DNA from: an uncultured Pelagibacteraceae bacterium
Lineage (GTDB): Bacteria > Pseudomonadota > Alphaproteobacteria > Pelagibacterales > Pelagibacteraceae
DNA length: 57,937 bases
Direction: 5' to 3'
Assembly: GCA_902635685.1 (NCBI GenBank)
Contig: CACPOY010000003.1
Span: 80,557 to 138,493 of the forward strand
Below the pieces are notes generated by a model. That model was not told the DNA's origin. It made no database searches and saw only the letters and a list, made by a program, of their open reading frames with translations. How positions within the stretch are numbered: position 1 is the stretch's first letter; every line of letters begins with the position of its first letter. Made by a program: the position numbers and the translations under genes. Shown piece after piece: positions 8,638-16,598 of this stretch.

Positions 8638-9102
8638 ATGGATAATGTTAAACAATCTTTTTTTGCGGGTTTTTTTTCAATTATCACTATAGGTATATTA
8701 ACTCTTCTAACTTATAAAACGGAGTTTGGTGTTTTTTTGATTGCATCTTTCGGATCATCAATGGTTTTATTATATGGTTATCCCGAAAGCCCCTTTGCTC
8801 AACCAAAAAATATTTTTTTTGGACACCTGCTTACAGCTATAGTTGGTTTATTTTTTTTATACCTGGTTCCGCTACCTCTATACTTAATCATACCTTTTGC
8901 AGTGGGTTTTGGTGTAGGTTTAATGATATTATTAAATGTAACCCACCCACCTGCTGGAGGGAACCCAATCATAGTCATTATGGGAAGTGTTTCGATTGAT
9001 TATCTTTTCAATCCAATCATAACTGGCTCAATAATAATTCTAATTTTTGGTATAGTAATCAATCGATTTATCTTAAAAAAAAGATATCCAAGGTTAAAAT
9101 AA
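8638..9102 (+). CDS. HPP-family integral membrane protein
   Basis: This is a 154-residue HPP-family protein with four to five membrane helices. The family-naming motif appears as THPPAGGNP near residues 102-110, preceded by a GSSMVLLYGYPESPFAQPKN segment typical of the family. Some cyanobacterial and plant HPP proteins have been reported to transport nitrite. Whether this one does is unknown. It is separated from the SufU-like gene by only three bases and is probably co-transcribed with it, which is an unexplained pairing. Confidence 0.85.
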   Translation: MDNVKQSFFAGFFSIITIGILTLLTYKTEFGVFLIASFGSSMVLLYGYPESPFAQPKNIFFGHLLTAIVGLFFLYLVPLPLYLIIPFAVGFGVGLMILLNVTHPPAGGNPIIVIMGSVSIDYLFNPIITGSIIILIFGIVINRFILKKRYPRLK

Positions 9103-9176
9103 TTTAATTGATAGAAACTTAGAAATAATGTTAGATTAGAACTTTAATAAATACATTTTAAGATACAGGAGATTAA

Positions 9177-10376
9177 ATGAAAATATTGTGTATATTATAC
9201 GATGATCCTAAAGGGGGGATGCCAAAATCCTACGCTTTATCAGAACTACCAAAAATAGAGAAGTATCCAGATGGAATGACACTTCCTTCGCCTAAAGGAA
9301 GAGATTACACACCAGGTCAATTACTTGGATGTGTATCAGGTGAACTTGGTTTAAGAAAGTTTTTAGAAAGTAATGGACATGAATTTGTTGTTACAAATAG
9401 TAAAGATGGAGAAGGTTGTGAAGCAGATAAACATATAGTTGATGCAGACATAGTTATTTCTCAGCCATTTTTTCCTTATTATTTAACAAAAGAGAGAATT
9501 GCCAAAGCCAAAAATTTAAAAATGGCAATAACAGCAGGTATAGGATCAGATCATGTTGATTTACAAGCCGCAATGGATAACAAAATTGACGTTGTTGAAG
9601 TAACTTACTGTAACTCGAGATCTGTTGCTGAACACATTGTTATGATGATTGTTTCAATGGTAAGAGATTACCACAATCAACATAGAATTGTTAATGACGG
9701 TGGATGGAATATTGCTGATGCCGTTCAAAGGTCATATGATGTTGAAGGTATGCACATTGGTACTGTAGCAGCTGGAAGAATCGGATTAGATGCTTTAAGA
9801 AAAATGAAACCATTTGATACACATTTGCACTATTTTGATAGACACAGATTGCCTGAAAGTGTTGAGAAAGAACTTAACTTAACATTTCATGAAACTGTGG
9901 AGTCTATGGTCAAAGTCTGTGATGTAGTAACAATTAATTGTCCACTTCATCCAGAAACTGAAAACTTATTTGATGATGCTATGATAAGTAAAATGAAAAA
10001 AGGTGCTTACATAGTAAACACTGCTAGAGGTAAAATTTGTAATCGTGATGCAATCGCAAAAGCTCTAAAGAGTGGTCAATTGAGTGGTTATGCAGGAGAT
10101 GTTTGGTTTCCTCAACCAGCACCAAATGATCATGTATGGAGAAGCATGCCCAATCATGGTATGACACCTCACACTTCTGGTACATCTTTAACAGCGCAAT
10201 CAAGATATGCAGATGGTGTTAGGGAAATATTAGAATGTTTCTTCGATGGTAAAGAAATTAGAAATCAATATCTTATTGTAAAGGATGGTCAGCTTGCAGG
10301 TATGGGAGCTCACTCTTACAGTAAAGGTTCTGCAACTGGTGGTTCAGAAGAAGCAGCTAAATATAAGAAAAAATAA
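9177..10376 (+). CDS. fdh: NAD-dependent formate dehydrogenase
   Basis: This soluble, metal-free D-2-hydroxyacid-dehydrogenase-family enzyme oxidises formate to CO2 with reduction of NAD+. It has 399 residues against 400 in the Pseudomonas sp. 101 enzyme, and the catalytic residues fall at the same numbers: Asn146 in TYCNSRSVAEH, Arg284 in NTARGK, Gln313 in FPQPAP and His332 in TPHTSGT. The Rossmann motif is VAAGRIG (197-203) and Asp221 in DRHRLPE selects NAD+. An AGGAG ribosome site stands seven bases before the ATG, one of few clear ones in the window. In this organism it would finish oxidation of one-carbon units from glycine and methylated compounds. Confidence 0.95.
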   Translation: MKILCILYDDPKGGMPKSYALSELPKIEKYPDGMTLPSPKGRDYTPGQLLGCVSGELGLRKFLESNGHEFVVTNSKDGEGCEADKHIVDADIVISQPFFPYYLTKERIAKAKNLKMAITAGIGSDHVDLQAAMDNKIDVVEVTYCNSRSVAEHIVMMIVSMVRDYHNQHRIVNDGGWNIADAVQRSYDVEGMHIGTVAAGRIGLDALRKMKPFDTHLHYFDRHRLPESVEKELNLTFHETVESMVKVCDVVTINCPLHPETENLFDDAMISKMKKGAYIVNTARGKICNRDAIAKALKSGQLSGYAGDVWFPQPAPNDHVWRSMPNHGMTPHTSGTSLTAQSRYADGVREILECFFDGKEIRNQYLIVKDGQLAGMGAHSYSKGSATGGSEEAAKYKKK

Positions 10377-10388
10377 ATTCTATTCACA

Positions 10389-10428
10389 TTATTAAAGGTA
10401 AGCTACATCACGTAGCTACCTTTAATAA
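10389..10428 (+). terminator. Stem-loop after formate dehydrogenase
   Basis: An almost perfect 17-base-pair stem, TTATTAAAGGTAAGCTAC (10389-10406) against GTAGCTACCTTTAATAA (10412-10428), has one bulged A and a five-base loop. It starts 13 bases after the fdh stop. No run of T follows, so it may act as a processing or mRNA-stability hairpin rather than a strong intrinsic terminator. Confidence 0.65.
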
Positions 10429-10454
10429 CATAGACTTGGCATAAATTTTTTGTA

Positions 10455-10465
10455 TATGATAATTT
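10455..10465 (+). promoter_or_regulatory. Candidate -10 element for leaderless msrA mRNA
   Basis: TATGAT at 10455-10460 is one mismatch from the consensus -10. It ends five bases before the msrA ATG at 10466, so transcription would start at or next to the A of the start codon. No Shine-Dalgarno is present. A TTGGCA at 10436-10441 is too close to pair with this element but fits GATAAT at 10458-10463. Confidence 0.4.
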
Positions 10466-11041
10466 ATGCGATTATTAATTTTTTTAATCATTAACTTTTT
10501 TTTTATTTTTTCCTCTTTAGCCGATGAAAAAGAAAAAGCCTACTTCGCGGGTGGTTGTTTTTGGTGTGTTGAAGAGTCTTTTGAAAAACTTAATGGTGTA
10601 GAAGAGGTTTTTTCTGGTTATTCAGGTGGTACAACTGAAAATCCTACTTATAAAGAAGTAACTTACGGTAATACTGGGCATTTTGAAGTTGTTGAAATTA
10701 TTTACGACAAGGAAATTATTTCATATGAAGAATTGCTAGATAACTTTTGGATAAATATAGATCCTTTTGATGCCTACGGACAATTTTGTGATAAAGGATA
10801 TAGCTACAGGTCAGTTGCTTTTTATCAAAATAATAGTGAAAAGAATTTGATTGAGAAAAGTATACTTAAACTTGAAAAAAAATTTAATAAAAAAGTTGTC
10901 ACTTATGTTAGAAAATTTGATAAGTTTTTTATGGCAGAAACTCGTCATCAAAATTATTATAAAGAGTATTTATTAAATTATGTAGCTTATAAAAAGGCAT
11001 GTAGAAGAGAAGAGATTTTAAAAAGAATTTGGAGTAAATAG
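10466..11041 (+). CDS. msrA: Peptide methionine sulfoxide reductase A, exported
   Basis: MsrA reduces the S-form of methionine sulfoxide in oxidised proteins. The catalytic motif GCFWC is at residues 30-34 (nucleophile Cys31). Further family motifs are EEVFSGYSGG, NPTYKEV and HFEVVEI. A hydrophobic N-terminus (residues 1-19, cleavage probably near SLA-D) precedes the enzyme, which points to secretion to the periplasm rather than the usual cytosolic location. A late cysteine in KKACRREE may be a resolving Cys. selO follows after six bases, so the two probably form a protein-oxidation operon. Confidence 0.92.
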   Translation: MRLLIFLIINFFFIFSSLADEKEKAYFAGGCFWCVEESFEKLNGVEEVFSGYSGGTTENPTYKEVTYGNTGHFEVVEIIYDKEIISYEELLDNFWINIDPFDAYGQFCDKGYSYRSVAFYQNNSEKNLIEKSILKLEKKFNKKVVTYVRKFDKFFMAETRHQNYYKEYLLNYVAYKKACRREEILKRIWSK

Positions 11042-11047
11042 TTTTTT

Positions 11048-12502
11048 ATGAAAAATGGTTTAAATTGGAATTTTGATAATTCTTACTCTAGACTACCAGA
11101 CTCATTTAAAGAAACAATTGATCCAGTAAAAGTAAAAAAACCTGAATTAGTTTTATTTAATAAAGATTTAGCAAAGAACATAGACTTAGATTTTTCAAAT
11201 ATCAAAAATGAGGAATTATCAGCATTATTTTCTGGAAATTTATTGCCCAAAAATAGCAACTCAATTGCTCAAGCTTATGCTGGACATCAATTTGGTCATT
11301 TCACAATGCTTGGCGATGGAAGAGCAGTTTTAATTGGGGAACATCTATCTAAAAATAAAAAAAGGTATGATATTCAATTTAAAGGTTCGGGTAAAACTGC
11401 TTTTTCAAGAAACGGTGATGGTAGGGCAGCTTTAGGTCCAATGTTAAGAGAATACATTATTAGTGAGTCGATGCATCACTTAAATATACCAACTACAAGG
11501 AGTTTAGCGGTTGTAAAGACCGGTGAAAGCGTAATGAGAGATACTGAATTAATAGGTGCTATCCTCACAAGAGTGGCATCAAGCCATATTAGAGTAGGTA
11601 CTTTTCAATATATTGCTGCGAGGAAAAATGAGGATGAACTTAAAATGCTTTTAGAGCACGTTATTAAAAGGCATTATCCAAATATTGATGGAGCTGATAA
11701 TAAATCAATAGAACTTCTTAAAATCGTTTTAGAAAAACAAGTTGATTTAGTTGTACACTGGATGAGAGTTGGTTTTATTCATGGGGTGATGAATACTGAC
11801 AATATGAGTATTTCGGGTGAGACAATAGATTATGGACCATGTGCTTTCATGGATGTTTATGATCCTAAGACTGTTTTTAGTTCAATTGATAGAACTGGTA
11901 GATACGCATACTGCAACCAGCCTGTTATCACAAAATGGAACCTAGCAAGGTTTGCCGAATGTCTTATAACTTTAATTGATAAAGATCAAAATAATGCAAT
12001 TAAAATAGCTACAGAAATCATAAATTCATTTGAAAAAAAATATGAGGAAAAATGGCTTAATATGATGAGAGATAAGCTCGGATTATTCGGAGATGAAAAA
12101 AATGACCAATCTTTAATTTTAGATCTACTAACTTGGATGCATGAAGTCAAAGCTGATTACACCAATACTTTTTGTCATTTAATGGGTGAAAAAATTGAAT
12201 TGAAAAAATATTATGAAGACAAAAGATTTCTAAATTGGATGGAAAGATGGAAAAATAGACTGAAGTTACATAACAATTCACCCGAAAAATACTTACAATT
12301 AATGAGAAGTGTCAACCCACTAGTGATACCACGTAATCATAAAGTTGAGGAGGTGCTTGATTCAGCCAACCAGAATGATTTTCGGCCAATAACAAAATTA
12401 ATAGAGATATTAGCTAAACCTTATCTTCAAAACCAAAAAATAATTGAATATCAATTACCTTCTAATCAAAAAGAAAAATATCAAACTTTTTGTGGAACTT
12501 AA
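11048..12502 (+). CDS. selO: SelO-family protein adenylyltransferase
   Basis: SelO (YdiU) is a pseudokinase-fold enzyme that transfers AMP to protein hydroxyls and is linked to redox homeostasis. This 484-residue protein shows the family hallmarks: SIAQAYAGHQFGHFTMLGDG (about residues 72-91), RYDIQFKGSGKTAFSR with the catalytic Lys/Arg, DGRAALGPMLREY, and GVMNTDNMSISGETIDYGPC with the metal-binding Asn/Asp. The C-terminus ends FCGT, where Cys482 occupies the place of selenocysteine in animal SelO. It follows exported msrA by six bases. Its stop abuts the convergent oxidase gene with no space. Confidence 0.93.
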   Translation: MKNGLNWNFDNSYSRLPDSFKETIDPVKVKKPELVLFNKDLAKNIDLDFSNIKNEELSALFSGNLLPKNSNSIAQAYAGHQFGHFTMLGDGRAVLIGEHLSKNKKRYDIQFKGSGKTAFSRNGDGRAALGPMLREYIISESMHHLNIPTTRSLAVVKTGESVMRDTELIGAILTRVASSHIRVGTFQYIAARKNEDELKMLLEHVIKRHYPNIDGADNKSIELLKIVLEKQVDLVVHWMRVGFIHGVMNTDNMSISGETIDYGPCAFMDVYDPKTVFSSIDRTGRYAYCNQPVITKWNLARFAECLITLIDKDQNNAIKIATEIINSFEKKYEEKWLNMMRDKLGLFGDEKNDQSLILDLLTWMHEVKADYTNTFCHLMGEKIELKKYYEDKRFLNWMERWKNRLKLHNNSPEKYLQLMRSVNPLVIPRNHKVEEVLDSANQNDFRPITKLIEILAKPYLQNQKIIEYQLPSNQKEKYQTFCGT

Positions 12503-13606
12503 TCAAAGGACATAAGGCTCATGTCTTGCTTTTTTTCCTAAAACCCTTTCAACTGCCATATTTGAAATATCAATTGATTGATACGAACCAGTCGTAATTA
12601 ATTCTGTTAATGCTCTACCAATTCCGGGTGCTTGCATTAAGCCTCTTCCTGTAAATCCAGTGGCTAAATAAACATTATCAAATTTTGGATGTTTCCCAAC
12701 TACAGCATTATTGTCCAATCTGTTACAATCATAATATCCAGCCCACCCACCAGTTAATTTAAGTTCTTCAAATGCTGGCACTCTTTTAGCAAGAGCAGGC
12801 CATACTAACTCTTCAAAATCATTCCAAGCAGGTTCTAAATCCTTAGCATCAAATACAGATTTAGGTGATCCTGCTAAATACTCATTACCCTCTGGCCTCC
12901 AGTAAACTCCTGTTGTTAAATCTCCTGTCAATGGCATTTCAGGAATATGTTTTGGGCACTTAACCCTAAAGACAGTGTGTTTTTGAGGCTCTACCGGAAT
13001 ATCTTCTAATAATTCTTTAGTCCAACATCCTGCAGCAGAGATAATTGTTTTGGCTTTAATTTCTGAGATAGATTTTACCTCTCCTTTTATAAAATTTGCA
13101 CCCAACTCGATTGCTTTACTTTTCAAAGCACTATGAAACATAAATGGATCTATCCACCCTTCACTTTGATTATCTGTAAAGGTGGCTGTTTCAATACCAT
13201 CGCTATTAATATATGGGAAAAACTTCATTAGTTCTGAACCTTTTATGTTTTTAGTTCCAGCCTCACAAGCTTTATGATTTTCAAGTGCTTTGTATTGTTC
13301 CTCTGCATGCTCAGGTCCAAACATCAATAAATATCCGTTTGTTACCATGCTTGCAGTAGGTTTAGGATTTTTTTTTGTTTTTAATAATTCTGAAATTTGA
13401 AAAATAAACTCTCTAGCAAACTTTCCAAGTAAAATATTTTCCGTTTGATAGAACTGTCTTCTAAAACCACCTAAAGATAAAGGGAAAGAAGCAGATTTAT
13501 AGGACGGATCTCTTTCAATTACTTTTACTTTTCTTCCTTCTTTTGACAAAAAATAAGCAGCTGATGTACCTATTATTCCACCGCCAATTATAACAACATC
13601 ATCCAT
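12503..13606 (-). CDS. FAD-dependent oxidoreductase, DAO family
   Basis: This 367-residue flavoenzyme belongs to the D-amino-acid-oxidase/sarcosine-oxidase family. The N-terminal dinucleotide fold VVIIGGGIIGTSAAYFLSKE is followed by an acidic residue ending strand two (VIERD). TIISAAGCWTKEL in the middle and YLATGFTGRGLMQAPGIGRA near the C-terminus complete the FAD site. The closest functional types are sarcosine oxidase beta subunit, dimethylglycine oxidase and glycine/D-amino-acid oxidase. Which amine it oxidises cannot be told. The TspO gene lies one base upstream on the same strand. Confidence 0.85.
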   Translation of the reverse strand: MDDVVIIGGGIIGTSAAYFLSKEGRKVKVIERDPSYKSASFPLSLGGFRRQFYQTENILLGKFAREFIFQISELLKTKKNPKPTASMVTNGYLLMFGPEHAEEQYKALENHKACEAGTKNIKGSELMKFFPYINSDGIETATFTDNQSEGWIDPFMFHSALKSKAIELGANFIKGEVKSISEIKAKTIISAAGCWTKELLEDIPVEPQKHTVFRVKCPKHIPEMPLTGDLTTGVYWRPEGNEYLAGSPKSVFDAKDLEPAWNDFEELVWPALAKRVPAFEELKLTGGWAGYYDCNRLDNNAVVGKHPKFDNVYLATGFTGRGLMQAPGIGRALTELITTGSYQSIDISNMAVERVLGKKARHEPYVL

Positions 13607-13607
13607 T

Positions 13608-14075
13608 TTAATTTAATAGAAACAAATTAAAGTTAAGAAATAAAGCATAGCTACACCAAAGTAAATATGGAATCATGAGATAATAGCTCACTAAATTGAC
13701 ACGTTTAAACCTCAAAATTAGAGCAATTATAAAAAAAATTAAGATCACCAAAACAATCATTGCTAAAAAAATTTGATGGAGACCAAAAAAAACGATACTC
13801 CAAGTTGTATTTACAATGATATGAAGAAAATAAATGTAAACAGTATTCGTGTCTTTATTTTTACAATGCCAGAATATCCATATAGCAAAGGTCATCATTA
13901 AATATAAACTTGTCCAAACAGGTGCAAAAACCCAGTCTGGAGGATTATAATTTGATTTAATTATCTGAGAATACCAGGGCTCTTTATAATTAATTGTAGT
14001 AAATGCACCTATAAATGATGCCGAAAAGGTGATTATTAGAAAAAACATGAATGATAAAAATTTATTTTTTAACAT
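13608..14075 (-). CDS. tspO: TspO/MBR-family membrane protein
   Basis: This five-helix tryptophan-rich sensory protein has 155 residues. Members bind porphyrins and other tetrapyrroles and act in stress or light responses in alphaproteobacteria. Conserved parts are PPDWVFAPVWTSLY (residues 45-58), NTTWSIVFFGLHQ in helix three and YLLWCSYALFLN at the end. It is the first gene of a unit with the DAO-type oxidase, with one base between them. Rhodobacter TspO responds to oxygen and light; the same has not been shown for SAR11. Confidence 0.88.
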   Translation of the reverse strand: MLKNKFLSFMFFLIITFSASFIGAFTTINYKEPWYSQIIKSNYNPPDWVFAPVWTSLYLMMTFAIWIFWHCKNKDTNTVYIYFLHIIVNTTWSIVFFGLHQIFLAMIVLVILIFFIIALILRFKRVNLVSYYLMIPYLLWCSYALFLNFNLFLLN

Positions 14076-14083
14076 TTAAGTAT

Positions 14084-14098
14084 TATACATTTTAAATA
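14084..14098 (+). promoter_or_regulatory. Candidate -10 element close to SDR start
   Basis: TATACA at 14084-14089 stands nine bases before the ATG at 14099, inside the 23-base spacer between divergent tspO and the SDR gene. Transcription would begin about three bases before the start codon. No Shine-Dalgarno fits in the remaining leader. Confidence 0.35.
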
Positions 14099-14860
14099 AT
14101 GAATAAAAAAACAATTTGGATAACTGGTGGGAGCACAGGTATTGGAAAAGCGTTAGCAATAAAATTTGCTAATGAGGGTTGGAATGTTGCTATATCTGCA
14201 CGAAGAGAAAGTCTTCTTAAAGAAATTGCAGAGAATCACCAAAATATACGCTCGTTTCCATTAGATGTCACAGACAAATCAAAATGTCATGAAGTATTTA
14301 AAGATATTATTAATAAGTATGAAAATATTGATATTTGTTTTTTTTCAACTGGAACATGGGATCCAAAAAAAGAAAAGGATATCGATGTAGATCAAATTGA
14401 AAATGTGTTTAAAGTGAATTTTTTTGGAACTTTAAATAGTATTAAAAGTGTAGAAAAATATTTTAAAGATAAAAAAAATGGTACAATAAGTATAGTTTCA
14501 TCCATTGCTGGATATAGAGGTTTACCAAATTCAACAGGTTATGGACCATCAAAATCAGCATTAAACAATCTTGCTGAAAGTTTATATTTTGATTTTGGTA
14601 GATCAAATGTACGTATTTGTTTAGTTTCGCCAGGATTTATTAAAACACCCATGACAGATAAAAATGATTTTAAAATGCCTTTTTTAAAAACAACCGAATA
14701 TGCAGCAGAAAAAATCTATGATGGCCTAGTAAATAAAAAAGTTTTTGAAATTCATTTTCCTAAATCTTTAACTATTTTACTTAAAATATTTAGTTTTTTA
14801 CCAAGTAAAGTTTATTTTGGTTTAGTAGGAAGAATGACCAAATATCAAAAGAAAAATTAA
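14099..14860 (+). CDS. Short-chain dehydrogenase/reductase
   Basis: This 253-residue classical SDR has a cofactor loop GGSTGIGKA (residues 9-17), an NADP-preferring SARRES stretch after strand two, SIVSSIAGYRG with the catalytic Ser, and YGPSKSAL with the catalytic Tyr-x3-Lys. The hydrophobic C-terminus (ILLKIFSFLPSKVYFGLVGR) suggests membrane association and a lipid-like substrate. It is convergent with the DUF3833-led end of the fatty-acid modification cluster and shares a TTAA stop overlap with it. In related alphaproteobacteria an SDR occurs in such clusters, so a link is plausible but unproven. Confidence 0.87.
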   Translation: MNKKTIWITGGSTGIGKALAIKFANEGWNVAISARRESLLKEIAENHQNIRSFPLDVTDKSKCHEVFKDIINKYENIDICFFSTGTWDPKKEKDIDVDQIENVFKVNFFGTLNSIKSVEKYFKDKKNGTISIVSSIAGYRGLPNSTGYGPSKSALNNLAESLYFDFGRSNVRICLVSPGFIKTPMTDKNDFKMPFLKTTEYAAEKIYDGLVNKKVFEIHFPKSLTILLKIFSFLPSKVYFGLVGRMTKYQKKN

Positions 14861-15405
14861 TCTTTTACAAACACCACTGTCAATTCAGCAACCTTAAAAC
14901 CAAATTTAGTCATAGTGGCTCTATTTATAGCTACACGATCATCTTGTTTAAAAATCCAATCATCAAAAGTGATTTTAATTTCTTTTCCTTTCACTGGAAC
15001 TAATAAAACATATTCAAATTTAAATGCGGGTCCGTATGAAAATCCTTTTGCTTTTCCTACAACATCACCTGCGGTACCTTCGTAATTATTTTCATCAATT
15101 TTTGTTATCTGCCATTGTCTTGTTTGAATTTCACCATCATCCCAATTGAATTTTTCATCCAGGATTAATTTTTTTCCATCCCATTTTCCATCCAAATCAG
15201 CAGAAAATTGTCTTGTTACTTTACCAGATCTATTTTGAAGCACACCCCACGCTTTAACGTTACCAGACAAGTAATTTTCAATAATTAATCTTGGCTCTTT
15301 ATTTTTAAAATCTTCTGGTTTCATTGCACTATTTTTTGAACAGCTTGTAGTTAAGATTAAAGGAATTATCAATAAAATTGATTTGATTAATTTAGAGAAT
15401 TTCAT
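14857..15405 (-). CDS. DUF3833-family lipoprotein
   Basis: This is a 182-residue protein of the DUF3833 family. The N-terminus is a lipoprotein signal: a basic start, hydrophobic core and lipobox LTTSC with Cys22. The mature part has the family pattern of a beta-rich, lipocalin-like barrel (IENYLSGNVKAWGV, FNWDDGEIQTRQW, YEGTAGDVVGKAKG). Its role is not established, but it is regularly found with DUF1365, cyclopropane-synthase-like and FAD-oxidoreductase genes, as here. A 14-base gap separates it from the methyltransferase. It may carry modified fatty acids or lipids in the periplasm; this is inference. Confidence 0.82.
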   Translation of the reverse strand: MKFSKLIKSILLIIPLILTTSCSKNSAMKPEDFKNKEPRLIIENYLSGNVKAWGVLQNRSGKVTRQFSADLDGKWDGKKLILDEKFNWDDGEIQTRQWQITKIDENNYEGTAGDVVGKAKGFSYGPAFKFEYVLLVPVKGKEIKITFDDWIFKQDDRVAINRATMTKFGFKVAELTVVFVKD

Positions 15406-15419
15406 AAATCACCTCTTAT

Positions 15420-16598
15420 TTATTTGTTTTGTAAAGAAAATTGAATTAAGTCAATATTTTTAGATTTAAATCCTGCTTCACAATAGCATAAGTAAAATTC
15501 CCACATTCTTTTGAAAGTTATGTCAAATCCCTGTTTTTTTATTAAGTCCCATTTATTGATAAATTCATCTCTCCACATAGATAGAGTGTTTGAATAATGG
15601 TCTGCATAGGATTCATAAGATTTAATTGTTAAATCATTTTGAGATATATATTTATCAATACTGTTTTTATTTGGAAGAAACCCACCTGGAAAAATATACT
15701 TCTGTATAAAATCCTGCTTATTTTTATATCTTTGAAAAAGCGAGTCATCTATTGTGATAGCTTGAATAGCTGCTGTTCCACCACTTGATAAATTATTTTT
15801 TAAAGTTGTAAAATAATTTGCTAAATAATTTTGTCCGACCGCTTCAATCATTTCAATTGAGGTGATCGAATTATATTTGTAATTTATGTCTCTATAATCT
15901 TTAATCTCAACGTTGACTTTCTCATTTAAACCACATTTATGAATTCTTTGTTTGGCATATTCATATTGTTTTTTTGAGATAGTAATACAATCTAATTTCA
16001 CATCGTATTTCTTACCAAAATATTCAGCAAAACCACCCCATCCACAACCAATCTCTAAAACTCTATCACCATTTTTAGGCTGAATTAAATCAATTAATTT
16101 TTGATATTTGTTGTTTTGTGCATCTGACAAATTTTCTGATTTTTTATCAAAAATTGCACTTGAGTAAGTTAATGTTTTATCAAGCCATAAAGAAAAAAAT
16201 TCATTACCTAAATCATAGTGTTTTGCAATGTTTAGTTTACTTCTATATTTCGTGTTTTTTATAAAAATATTTCTAAAAAAGTTGATTAAAGGTAAATCTA
16301 ATAATCCAGAGAATTTATGAATTTCATTTATATTCCTTGCGGTAATTTCTATAAGGTCTGATAAATTTTCAGTTTCAAATTCATCACGCATATAAGATTC
16401 TGCAAATCCAATACTGCCATTTTTTATCAAGTTAAAAGTGAAGTTAGACTTTTTTATTATAATTTTTGATCTTAAAGGTGATTCTGGATTGCCAAATTTA
16501 AAAATTTTACCATCATGATTTTTTAATTCTAAAAAACCATATTTTAAATTTTTTAGTTTATTAAATACAATCTTATCTGATAGATTTGTTATATTCAT
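15420..16598 (-). CDS. Cyclopropane-synthase-like fatty acid methyltransferase
   Basis: This 392-residue SAM-dependent enzyme of the Cfa family acts on unsaturated acyl chains of phospholipids. The SAM motif is VLEIGCGWGG (residues 180-189). Of the bicarbonate-pocket residues of E. coli Cfa, Glu239 (Glu252 here), Ile268 (Ile281) and Tyr317 (Tyr335) are kept. Cys139 is Ser147 and His266 is Gln279, and the His after Glu239 is Ala. These changes suggest methyl transfer without normal ring closure, as in bacterial enzymes that make methyl-branched or furan fatty-acid precursors. It overlaps the DUF1365 gene by one base. Confidence 0.85.
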   Translation of the reverse strand: MNITNLSDKIVFNKLKNLKYGFLELKNHDGKIFKFGNPESPLRSKIIIKKSNFTFNLIKNGSIGFAESYMRDEFETENLSDLIEITARNINEIHKFSGLLDLPLINFFRNIFIKNTKYRSKLNIAKHYDLGNEFFSLWLDKTLTYSSAIFDKKSENLSDAQNNKYQKLIDLIQPKNGDRVLEIGCGWGGFAEYFGKKYDVKLDCITISKKQYEYAKQRIHKCGLNEKVNVEIKDYRDINYKYNSITSIEMIEAVGQNYLANYFTTLKNNLSSGGTAAIQAITIDDSLFQRYKNKQDFIQKYIFPGGFLPNKNSIDKYISQNDLTIKSYESYADHYSNTLSMWRDEFINKWDLIKKQGFDITFKRMWEFYLCYCEAGFKSKNIDLIQFSLQNK

